Below are positions 25,360-35,272 of a DNA stretch of 42,736 bases, piece after piece. Within the stretch, counting starts at the first letter, position 1. Each line of letters starts with the position of its first letter. Below the pieces are notes generated by a model, which was not told where the DNA came from, made no database searches, and saw nothing but the letters and a program-made list of their open reading frames with translations. A program made the translations under genes and the position numbers. Source of the DNA: Micromonospora arida (GTDB lineage: Bacteria > Actinomycetota > Actinomycetes > Mycobacteriales > Micromonosporaceae); assembly GCF_003857035.1 (NCBI RefSeq), contig NZ_QGSY01000215.1, positions 1-42,736 on the forward strand, read 5' to 3'.

Positions 25360-26784
25360 TCAAACCGGGACGGACGTGCCTCGTGGCTGCTCGCCGGTCA
25401 GGTTCGGAGCCGGTTGGCGGGCGATCACGCTGGCCGCCGCGGCGAACGCGACGAAGTACCAGAGGGTGACCACGTTGGAAATGACGTTGGAGGCGGCGCT
25501 GACCGCCACGAACGCGGCGGCGCAGCCGGTGAACCCGACGGCGACGCCACGCTCGAAGCTGCCCGGAGGCGCGCGCCGCAGCGCGGTCCGGGCGGTGTGC
25601 AGAAAGGCGAACAACATCAGCAGGTACGCCCCGAGACCGAGCAGCCCGGTCTCCACGTACGCCCGCAGGAAGTCGTTGTGCGGCTTCTTCGCCTCGTCGG
25701 TCTCACGCTGGGTCATGTTCGGCCCGATGCCGGTCACCGGGTTCCGGTCGGCGAGCGTGACGATCTCGGTCCAGTAGCCGATCCGCCAGGCCAGGGTGTT
25801 TCCGGTCGGGTCTCCGCCGACCGCGCGCGACGTACCGAGTTGGGCGAAGCGTTCCCCGACGGCGGGCACCAGGGCCACCCCGGCGACCGCCACCACGCAG
25901 AGGGTGACCAGCATCCGCTTGCTGCGGTGCAGCGCCGCGACCACCACCAGGCCGATCGCCGCGCCGAGCAGGGCGCTGCGGGTGTTGGTGAGCAGCAGGA
26001 ACAGCAGTGAGAGCGCGAGCAGCACCCCGAGGGACGCCCGCAGGCGACGATCCAGGAAGCGGTACACGGCGAACCCGAAGATCACCATGAACATCAGGTA
26101 GCGGCCGAACGTGGTCGACTGGCTGAACGTGCCGCTGATCCGGGTGAAGTCACCCTTCACCTCGGCTGGCGGGTTGCCGAGCAGCGACAGCACGACGGTG
26201 TAGCCCAGCGCCAGCACCAGCGAGGCGTAGCAGGCGAGCAGGACCCGGCGGATCGCCGCGGTGTCCGGCATGAGTTGTTCCAGCACCACGAACATCACCA
26301 CCACGGTGAGGATCCGCAGCGCCTCCAACAGGCTGTTCGCCGGCCGGCTGGCACCGAGGGCGCTGACCACGCTGCTGGCGCCGACGAGCAGCATGGCCCA
26401 GCTGAGCGGGGAGCCGCGCAGCCGCCCGTGCCGGCTGAGCTGTGCGGCCAGCCAGAGCCCGGCGGCGAGGAGGAACAGCACCGCGAGCAGGGTGGAGGGG
26501 TCCACCGCCCGGGCCGTTCCGGCGGAGTCGGCCTGGCCGGCGCTCGGGCCGGTCAGCTTGAACAGGTCGACGCAGGAGCGCACCGCGAGCATCAGCAGCA
26601 CGTACCCGGCGAACCGGGTCAGCGCGAGGACGGCCACCGCGATCCCCGCGACCGCCGCGAGCGGCAGCACCATGCCCCTGCGGTCACCGGCCGCCATGGA
26701 GACACCAGCGACCACCGCCAGGACCGCGGCGGCCAGCGCCGCTCCGCCGGTGAACAGGCGGGTCGGGTCGAGCCGCCTGGTCAT
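25360..26784 (-). CDS. Wzy / O-antigen-ligase-like membrane protein
   Basis: A 474-residue membrane protein with about 11-12 hydrophobic segments. I chose ATG 26784, since the longer open frame to 26889 adds only polar residues. The Wzy_C hallmark is the large loop containing GIGPNMTQRETDE and HNDFLRAYVETGLLGLGAYL. Members polymerise or ligate lipid-linked polysaccharide repeats on the outer face of the membrane. As there is no other polymerase in the locus, this is the likely Wzy. It precedes the Wzz-like and flippase genes in what looks like one operon. Confidence 0.88.
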   Translation of the reverse strand: MTRRLDPTRLFTGGAALAAAVLAVVAGVSMAAGDRRGMVLPLAAVAGIAVAVLALTRFAGYVLLMLAVRSCVDLFKLTGPSAGQADSAGTARAVDPSTLLAVLFLLAAGLWLAAQLSRHGRLRGSPLSWAMLLVGASSVVSALGASRPANSLLEALRILTVVVMFVVLEQLMPDTAAIRRVLLACYASLVLALGYTVVLSLLGNPPAEVKGDFTRISGTFSQSTTFGRYLMFMVIFGFAVYRFLDRRLRASLGVLLALSLLFLLLTNTRSALLGAAIGLVVVAALHRSKRMLVTLCVVAVAGVALVPAVGERFAQLGTSRAVGGDPTGNTLAWRIGYWTEIVTLADRNPVTGIGPNMTQRETDEAKKPHNDFLRAYVETGLLGLGAYLLMLFAFLHTARTALRRAPPGSFERGVAVGFTGCAAAFVAVSAASNVISNVVTLWYFVAFAAAASVIARQPAPNLTGEQPRGTSVPV

Positions 26785-26997
26785 GAGCGGGGTGACCTGC
26801 TGCGTGTGTTGTTCCACTGATCCCACTGAATTGAATCGGCGTTGCCCGGCCGCTGCCGGGCGCGGCCAACCGATGTCCTCCCGGCACAAGATCGGTTCAA
26901 TCTAGTCCTGTCACCTCGACGGCAGAAGGGGCCGTTGCACCGACTGCTCCGTCCTCCGGGGGGCTGATCCGACACTCCCCTGGCTGACGCCGCCCGG

Positions 26998-28290
26998 TCA
27001 GTCGGCGGCCCCCGCCTGTCGTGCCCTGGATCGTCGGCCGGGCTCCGGAGCCAGCCGGAGATAGAGCTGTTCCAACTCACGGGCGGCAGTGTCCCAGCTG
27101 TACCTGCTGGTGATCCGCTCGCCCAGCGCCACGGCACCGGCGCGTTCGCCCGGCAGGTCGGCGAGCAGCGACGTCAACACCCGGACCAGGTCGTCCTCGT
27201 CGCCGTCGCGGAACAACCGCCCGCCGGCGGCGTCGGCCTTGAGCACCTCGACGTGCGGCGCGATGTCGCTGGCGACCACCGGCAGCCTGTACGCGGCCGC
27301 CTCCAGCAACGTCAACGGCAGTCCCTCCAACCGGGACGGTTGGACGAAGCCGGCGGCACCGGCGTACAGCTCGGCGAGCAGGTCACCGTAGGCGAACCCG
27401 GTGAAGACGATCCGGTCGTCCGCGCCGGCTTCCCGGCGCAGCCGGTCCACGAAGTCGTCGGTGAACGACGACCCGCCGACGATCGCCAGGCGCATCGGGG
27501 TCTCGGTCCGGCGGAAGGCCCGGATCAGCAGGTCGGCCGCCTTCTCCGGAACCAGCCGACCGACCAGCAGCAGGTAGCCGCCGGGGGTCAGCCCGAACCG
27601 CTCCCGGATCTGACGGGTCCGCGCCGGTCGGGCCGGGTTCACGCCGTTCGGGATGTAGGTCGTCGGACGGCCGAACCGGGCTGAGTAGTGGGCGGCGAGC
27701 CCTTGGGAGACCGCGACCCGCTGGTGCGGGACGTACCCGCTGAACCAGTGGGCGCTGCCCAGCACCGCCCGCGCGGCGAGCCCCCACTTGCTCCGCTGGT
27801 TGTCCAGCCCGTGCACGGTCAGCACCACGCGCGCCCGGGACAGGGCACGCGGGAGCGGGGCGACCAGGGCCGGCCCGAGCCCGTGGTAGTGCACGATGTC
27901 GGGCCGCGCGGTCATCGCCGCCATGGTCGAGGTCGCCGCGTGCACGATGGCGTCGAGGTGCTTGCTGGCGATCGTGTGGGTCTGGCGCAGCCGTACGCCC
28001 CGGTAGCCGTCGGCGGGTGTCTCGCCGTAGCTGCGACGGCAGTAGACCGTGACCTCGTGCCCGTAGCTGGCGAGGCGGCTGGCCATCTCCTCCACGTGCC
28101 GTTCGATCCCGCCGTAGGTCGCCGGGATCCCCTTCTGGCCGATCATCGCGATCCGCAGCGGACGCCAGGCGACGGCGCTGTCGGCGACGCCCGCTCGGGA
28201 CCGCCGGGCGGGGACCAACCGCTGCCGGGGTATCGCAGGGCTTGCGGCGTGCTGGTCCACGTCCTCGGCCTGCAGGTCGGGATGGGCCAC
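26998..28290 (-). CDS. GT4-family glycosyltransferase
   Basis: A 430-residue GT-B glycosyltransferase. GTG 28290 is preceded by AGGGAG at a good distance, better than the start at 28326. The body opens at about residue 45 with RIAMIGQKGIPATYGGIERH, the conserved beginning of a GT4 branch seen in polysaccharide loci, and has a donor-site E-x7-E in SRLEGLPLTLLEAAAY followed by LPVVASDIAPHVEVL. The first 40 residues are a poorly conserved extension. It probably starts the minus-strand polysaccharide unit, separated by 213 bases from the Wzy-like gene. Its sugar specificity is not predictable; a rhamnosyl or related transfer is possible. Confidence 0.88.
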   Translation of the reverse strand: MAHPDLQAEDVDQHAASPAIPRQRLVPARRSRAGVADSAVAWRPLRIAMIGQKGIPATYGGIERHVEEMASRLASYGHEVTVYCRRSYGETPADGYRGVRLRQTHTIASKHLDAIVHAATSTMAAMTARPDIVHYHGLGPALVAPLPRALSRARVVLTVHGLDNQRSKWGLAARAVLGSAHWFSGYVPHQRVAVSQGLAAHYSARFGRPTTYIPNGVNPARPARTRQIRERFGLTPGGYLLLVGRLVPEKAADLLIRAFRRTETPMRLAIVGGSSFTDDFVDRLRREAGADDRIVFTGFAYGDLLAELYAGAAGFVQPSRLEGLPLTLLEAAAYRLPVVASDIAPHVEVLKADAAGGRLFRDGDEDDLVRVLTSLLADLPGERAGAVALGERITSRYSWDTAARELEQLYLRLAPEPGRRSRARQAGAAD

Positions 28291-28393
28291 GTTGACTCCC
28301 TGCGTGACTAGGTCCGCGCCCGCCACCCGGGCAGATCAACACCTTGCCACGAACAGGCCCGTCCGCCACTTGATCACGTAGATAAAAAATCCA

Positions 28394-29308
28394 TCAGTGG
28401 GAATCGTTACCCATGGAATGCCGTCCGGATGACACCGAGGTGGACGGTGGTGGCGACTGCGCCTGCCTCCGGCCCTTCAGCACGGTGAACACGACGGAGA
28501 TCGCGGCGGCGACGCCAACGCCGGCCCAGAGCAGCGGGTTGGTCCGCAGGTCTTCGGGCAGTTGCTGACCGAGGACGAACACGCCCATCGCCACGACGAA
28601 CCAGCCGAACGCCTTGCGCAGGATGTCCTCCGGGATCCGACCGGTGAACCGTCCACCGGCGAAGCTGCCCGCGATGGCGGCGACGGTGACCGCTGCCGCG
28701 AGGCCCCAGTTGATAGGCACACTGGACAGGTAGCCGGCCAGGCCAGCGATGGACTTCATGGCGATCACCACCAGCGAGGTGCCGACCGCGACCGGCATCG
28801 GCAGGCCACCGAGCAGCGCCAGGGCGGGCACCACCAGGAAGCCACCGCCGGCGCCGACCAGGCCGGTCACCAGTCCAACCACCACACCGTCGAGGATCAC
28901 CCGTAGCACCGGCAGCTCGTGCGGCACCGCCCTGCCGTCGGCGTTGCGCCTCCCGCGGATCATCGCGACTGCGGTGGCGAGCATCATCACGGCGAACCCG
29001 GTGAGCAGTAATCCGGCCGGAATGAACTCGGCCAGGCGGCCACCGGCGTAGGCGCCGGTCATGCCGGCGAAGCCGAAGATCAGGCCGGTGCGCCAGCGCA
29101 CCCGATGGGCGCGGGCGTGCGGAATGACGCCCACCGCGCTGGTGGCGCCGACGACGAGCAGCGAGGTCGCGATGGCTTCTTTCACGGGCAGGTCAGCGAC
29201 GTAGACCAGCAGCGGCACGGCCAGAACCGATCCGCCACCTCCGAGCAACCCCAGACTGACCCCGATCAGCACGGCCAGTCCGATGGTCAGTGCCAGGGTC
29301 GGAGTCAC
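28394..29308 (-). CDS. TauE/SafE family sulfite/anion exporter
   Basis: A 304-residue membrane protein with about eight hydrophobic helices in two repeats; the typical opening GLLGGGGSVLAVPLLVYV and its second-half counterpart GLVGAGGGFLVVPALALL are both visible. The family exports sulfite, sulfoacetate or related sulfur anions. The GTG start overlaps the rhodanese stop (GTGA, 29308-29305). In CstR-controlled operons a TauE protein is a regular member, thought to remove sulfite or thiosulfate produced by persulfide oxidation. Substrate here inferred from context. Confidence 0.9.
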   Translation of the reverse strand: MTPTLALTIGLAVLIGVSLGLLGGGGSVLAVPLLVYVADLPVKEAIATSLLVVGATSAVGVIPHARAHRVRWRTGLIFGFAGMTGAYAGGRLAEFIPAGLLLTGFAVMMLATAVAMIRGRRNADGRAVPHELPVLRVILDGVVVGLVTGLVGAGGGFLVVPALALLGGLPMPVAVGTSLVVIAMKSIAGLAGYLSSVPINWGLAAAVTVAAIAGSFAGGRFTGRIPEDILRKAFGWFVVAMGVFVLGQQLPEDLRTNPLLWAGVGVAAAISVVFTVLKGRRQAQSPPPSTSVSSGRHSMGNDSH

Positions 29309-29904
29309 ACGCGTTCACCGGTCCTGTCGCGCAACTGGCCGACGATGGTGCCCACGTCACGGCTGGCGCCCCGGTTGTACGGCAGTTTGCCGAGCATCAT
29401 CCCCATGGCGCAGGTGTTGGTGACGGCCGCGAAGGTTAGACCGGCGCCGATGAACCCGGCCACCCATTTCAGCTGCGGTACGAACACCGAGCCGAGAACG
29501 CTGACCAGCACGATCGAGCCGGCGACGAGACGAACCTGGCGTTCGAGGTCCCAGCGAGGGGCGCCATGTTTGATTGGCGCGCCGGCCGCCTGCCAGGCCA
29601 TGATGCCGCCGTCGAGGACCTTCAGGTTCGGCAGGCCGACGCCAGCCAGGGTCTGCTGGGCCTGAGTGGCGCGGGCACCGGAGCGACAGACCAGAACGAC
29701 GTCCTCGTCCAGATGGTCACGCAACTCCTGGCGGTGCTCCTTGAGCAGGTCTAGCGGCACGTTGTAGGAGCCGGGGATGTGCGACGTCTCAAACTCCGCC
29801 GGGGTACGCACGTCCAGCACGCGTGGCGCGTGGCCGGAGTTCATCAACTCCCGCAGGCCGGTGGCATCGAGGGTGCCGCGGCGGTTGGTTTCGGAAGGGC
29901 TCAT
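29305..29904 (-). CDS. Rhodanese-DUF2892 membrane protein
   Basis: A 199-residue protein starting at ATG 29904 behind AGAGGAGA. Residues about 10-115 are a rhodanese domain with the active-site loop VLVCRSGARA (Cys near residue 73), which carries sulfane sulfur as a persulfide. Residues about 120-180 are a DUF2892-type pair of membrane helices (LVAGSIVLVSVLGSVF and FIGAGLTFAAVTNTCAMG), giving the same architecture as E. coli YgaP. It stands between the MBL-rhodanese and TauE genes and probably relays persulfide sulfur at the membrane. Confidence 0.92.
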   Translation of the reverse strand: MSPSETNRRGTLDATGLRELMNSGHAPRVLDVRTPAEFETSHIPGSYNVPLDLLKEHRQELRDHLDEDVVLVCRSGARATQAQQTLAGVGLPNLKVLDGGIMAWQAAGAPIKHGAPRWDLERQVRLVAGSIVLVSVLGSVFVPQLKWVAGFIGAGLTFAAVTNTCAMGMMLGKLPYNRGASRDVGTIVGQLRDRTGERV

Positions 29905-29987
29905 TTCTCCTCTTTCACGGATGAGTTGCCAGATGTCACGGCAGGGGGATGCCGGGCGGCACCGGCCGGTGGTTCGGACTGTGCAGG

Positions 29988-31388
29988 TCAGGCGGCGGTG
30001 ACCGTCTTCAGGCCGGCGGTCTTCGCCTGGTCGAACGTGTCATTGATGACGACCACCTCGCGGCCGGCGTTCGCCAGCAGGGAGCCGGCGGCGGTGGCCC
30101 GGTAGCCGGAACCGCAGTGCACCCAGACCGCCCCGTCCGGTACGTCGACCAGCCGCTGGGGCAGGTCGGGCAGCGGAATGTGCACGGCGCCGTCGATGTG
30201 GCTGGTTCGCCATTCGTTTGTCATCCGCACGTCGAGGACCACGTCCGCGCCAGGCAGACCGGCAGGGACGTGGCCCTCCCGGGCCGCCGCGAGGGCCACG
30301 AAGTCCGACATCCGCAGTTCCCGCAGCTGACCGGGATCAGCCGCCCACTGCTCGGCTTTGCCGGTGGCCTGCGCGGCCGGGCGGTCGATACCGATGCGGA
30401 CCAGTTCGCGTTGAGCGTCGGCGACCTGCTGCGGGGTCTCGGCGAGCAGGGTGATCGGCACCCTCCACTCGATCAGCCAACCGAGCCAGGTGGCCATCGG
30501 GCCGTCCAGGCCGAGGCTGACCGTGCCGGCCAGATGGGAGGCGGCATACGCCTTGCGGTGCCGCAGATCCACCACCCACTCCCCCTCGGCCATCCGCTCG
30601 CGCAGTTCGGCGGCGTCGGCGCGGGTCACCGGGGTGAGGTCGACCTGGGCCGGTCCGGCCAGGTTCTGCACGCCCATGTGGGCGTAGTACGCCGGGTAGG
30701 CGTCGAGACCGGCGAGGGTCTCGGTGACGAAGTCGTCCGCCACCAGCCTCAGCACCTGGTTCTTCTCCTTCTCCCGGCCGATCGTCGACTCCGGCGCGTC
30801 CGACTGGCTGGCCGAGCAGAAGCTGCCGAATCCGTGCGTCGGCCACACTTCGGCCCCGTCGGGTAGCAGATCCGCCAGCCGCTTCGCCGAGGCGTGCTGG
30901 TGGTGGGCCAACTCGTGAGCGTGCTGCTCGCCCAGCAGATCGGTCCGGCCCGTCGTGCCGAACAGCAGTGACCCGCCGGTGAAGACACCGGCCGGCCGCC
31001 AACCGCCGCCGGTGGCCTCGTCCAGGACGTACGACAGGTGGTGGAAGGTGTGACCGGGAGTGCCGATCACCCGCAGTCGTAGCAAGTCGGAGACGATCAC
31101 CTGGTCGCCGTCGGAGACCGGCGTCCGCTCGAATCGGACCTCGTCGGCCGCGGCCACCAGGTACTGGGCACCGGTGATCCGGGCAATGTCCAGCCCGCCG
31201 GAGACGTAGTCGTTGTGGATGTGCGTTTCCAGGACGTGGGTGATGCGGACGCCCAATGCCCCCGCGAGGTACATCACGCGGTCGATGTCGCGCTGGGGGT
31301 CGATCACGATCGCCACCCGCCCGTCGGAGGCGAGGTAGCTGCGATCACCGAGGGAGGACGTCTCAACGATGGAGACCTGAACTGCCAT
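29988..31388 (-). CDS. Persulfide dioxygenase-like MBL fold protein fused to two rhodanese domains
   Basis: A 466-residue protein starting at ATG 31388 (GAAGGAG upstream). Residues about 1-230 are a metallo-beta-lactamase fold of the ETHE1/persulfide dioxygenase group: THIHNDYVSGG is the metal motif (the usual final His replaced by Tyr), with GTPGHTFHHLSY and PTHGFGSFC further on. Two rhodanese domains follow (about 260-360 and 365-462). The first lacks a catalytic Cys; the second has VHCGSGYRA. This matches CstB-type enzymes, which oxidise low-molecular-weight persulfides to thiosulfate with oxygen. A perfect CstR-like operator lies 22 bases upstream of the start. Confidence 0.9.
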   Translation of the reverse strand: MAVQVSIVETSSLGDRSYLASDGRVAIVIDPQRDIDRVMYLAGALGVRITHVLETHIHNDYVSGGLDIARITGAQYLVAAADEVRFERTPVSDGDQVIVSDLLRLRVIGTPGHTFHHLSYVLDEATGGGWRPAGVFTGGSLLFGTTGRTDLLGEQHAHELAHHQHASAKRLADLLPDGAEVWPTHGFGSFCSASQSDAPESTIGREKEKNQVLRLVADDFVTETLAGLDAYPAYYAHMGVQNLAGPAQVDLTPVTRADAAELRERMAEGEWVVDLRHRKAYAASHLAGTVSLGLDGPMATWLGWLIEWRVPITLLAETPQQVADAQRELVRIGIDRPAAQATGKAEQWAADPGQLRELRMSDFVALAAAREGHVPAGLPGADVVLDVRMTNEWRTSHIDGAVHIPLPDLPQRLVDVPDGAVWVHCGSGYRATAAGSLLANAGREVVVINDTFDQAKTAGLKTVTAA

Positions 31389-31410
31389 GCCCTACTCCTT
31401 CACATGTCAT

Positions 31411-31436
31411 GCTGCATACCCCCGGGGGTATGCAGC
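31411..31436. promoter_or_regulatory. CsoR/CstR-family operator upstream of the MBL-rhodanese operon
   Basis: A perfect 26-base palindrome with core GCATACCCCCGGGGGTATGC. A G/C tract flanked by AT is the known operator form of CsoR-family repressors. The same 16-base core stands before the repressor gene at 31807-31822, which makes function very likely. It lies between the start of the operon and any upstream promoter. Confidence 0.88.
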
Positions 31437-31516
31437 AGACAGACTGACGCCTTGTTGTTGACCTGTGCATTCCCACCCACGCCGCAACCGCGCGACGTGG
31501 GTGGGCTCGTTTCGTC

Positions 31517-31786
31517 TCAGGCGAGCGCCAGGAAGAGCTTCTCCAACTCCTCCTCGGTCATCTCCGGCTCTTCGCCACGATCACGCGCCGCGCCGCAGTG
31601 CCGCATGCCCGAGGCGATGATCTTGAAACCCGCCCGGTCGATCGCTTTGGAGACAGCGGCGAGCTGGGTCAGCGCCTCGCGACAGTCCTGGCCGCTCTCC
31701 ATCATCTCGATAACCGCGTTGAGCTGCCCACGAGCCCGCTTGAGCCTGGTCAGCGCATCCGACGTCATCTCCGGTCGAAGTTTCAT
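31517..31786 (-). CDS. cstR: CstR-type persulfide-sensing repressor (CsoR family)
   Basis: An 89-residue CsoR-family protein starting at ATG 31786 behind GGAGGAGG; the frame is open to 31897, but that part is non-conserved. The helical body carries LTRLKRARGQLNAVIEMMES. Cys35 and Cys64 are 29 residues apart, exactly as in the sulfur sensor CstR. The His found four residues before the second Cys in copper-sensing CsoR is Gly60 here. Copper sensing is therefore unlikely, and formation of a Cys35-Cys64 di- or trisulfide by sulfane sulfur is the expected signal. The neighbouring sulfur genes agree. It should repress itself and the MBL-rhodanese operon. Confidence 0.88.
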   Translation of the reverse strand: MKLRPEMTSDALTRLKRARGQLNAVIEMMESGQDCREALTQLAAVSKAIDRAGFKIIASGMRHCGAARDRGEEPEMTEEELEKLFLALA

Positions 31787-31806
31787 CGACACCTCCTCCG
31801 TCGAGG

Positions 31807-31822
31807 ATACCCCCGGGGGTAT
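31807..31822. promoter_or_regulatory. CsoR/CstR-family operator upstream of the repressor gene
   Basis: A perfect 16-base palindrome, ATACCCCCGGGGGTAT, 20 bases upstream of the repressor start. It has the same core as the operator at 31411-31436, implying autoregulation. Confidence 0.85.
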
Positions 31823-31879
31823 AAGTTTCGCCAACCATACCCCGATCGGCCACGTGCAACTGGCCACAGCCGGGAAAGG

Positions 31880-31927
31880 CCGACGAGCCCCGGCCAATCC
31901 CCTGAAGGATCGGCCGAGGCTCGTCGG
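31880..31927 (-). terminator. Terminator of furA-katG
   Basis: CCGACGAGCC (31880-31889) pairs with GGCTCGTCGG (31918-31927), and CGGCC/GGCCG (31891-31895, 31912-31916) extends the stem. It begins 10 bases after the katG stop. Confidence 0.75.
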
Positions 31928-31937
31928 TGGCGACGTG

Positions 31938-34703
<2,766 letters not shown>

Positions 34704-34784
34704 GTTTTGCGCCGGCCGGTGGCGCCCCGATGTCGGACGATTCACCCGAGGTTAACCTGCGGGAGGGAAAAAACCGGACAGCCA

Positions 34785-34811
34785 TGTCGAGAAGCGCCGA
34801 CCGGCTCCGTC
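34785..34811 (+). promoter_or_regulatory. Candidate ECF42-type promoter
   Basis: TGTCGA (34785-34790), 17 bases, then CGTC (34808-34811). This fits, as I recall it, the described ECF42 target promoter (TGTCGA at -35, CGWC at -10). It lies 54 bases before the DGPF gene that is followed by the sigma factor itself, so autoregulation is likely. Confidence 0.65.
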
Positions 34812-34864
34812 CCCGGAGTGAACGTGACCACGATGGGTCACGGCCAGCAACGAGGAGCATCACG

Positions 34865-35272
34865 ATGGCGAAGTACCTGCTGCTCAAGCACTACCGGGGC
34901 GGCCCGGCCACAGTGAACGACGTGCCGATGGACCAGTGGACCCCGGCGGAGATCTCGGCCCACATGCAGTACATGCGCGACTTCGCGGCCCGACTCGAGG
35001 GAACCGGCGAGTTCGTCGACGGTCAGGCACTCGCCCCGGAGGGAGCGTGGGTCCGGTACGACGGCGAGGGTCGCCCGCCGGTCACCGACGGCCCCTTCGC
35101 GGAGACCAAGGATCTCATCGCTGGCTGGATGGTGATCGACGTCGACAGCTACGACCGGGCGGTCGAGCTGGCCGGGGAACTGTCGGCCGCTCCGGGGGCA
35201 GGCGGCAAGCCGATCCACGAGTGGCTGGAGCTTCGCCCGTTTTTGAGTGAGCCGCCCACCATCACGGAGTGA
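34865..35272 (+). CDS. DGPF/YciI-like domain protein, sigma-factor partner
   Basis: A 135-residue YCII-superfamily protein with GAGGAG before ATG 34865. It contains the mark PPVTDGPFAETKDLIAGWMV (DGPF motif), preceded by MAKYLLLKHYRGGP. DGPF proteins are the regular neighbours of ECF42 sigma factors; they are soluble, ferredoxin-like small proteins whose role is unproven and which do not behave as classical anti-sigma factors. The stop overlaps the sigma factor's GTG (GTGA, 35269-35272), so the two are made together. Confidence 0.92.
   Translation: MAKYLLLKHYRGGPATVNDVPMDQWTPAEISAHMQYMRDFAARLEGTGEFVDGQALAPEGAWVRYDGEGRPPVTDGPFAETKDLIAGWMVIDVDSYDRAVELAGELSAAPGAGGKPIHEWLELRPFLSEPPTITE

Noticed and set aside
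15171..28290. Secondary-metabolite (glycopeptide or polyketide) cluster explaining the sulfotransferases
   Set aside because: No PKS, NRPS, terpene or RiPP genes are present; Wzx, Wzy and Wzz partners point to a polysaccharide.
31517..31786. Copper sensor CsoR or nickel sensor RcnR
   Set aside because: The His needed for copper is Gly60, while the Cys spacing and neighbouring sulfur genes fit CstR.
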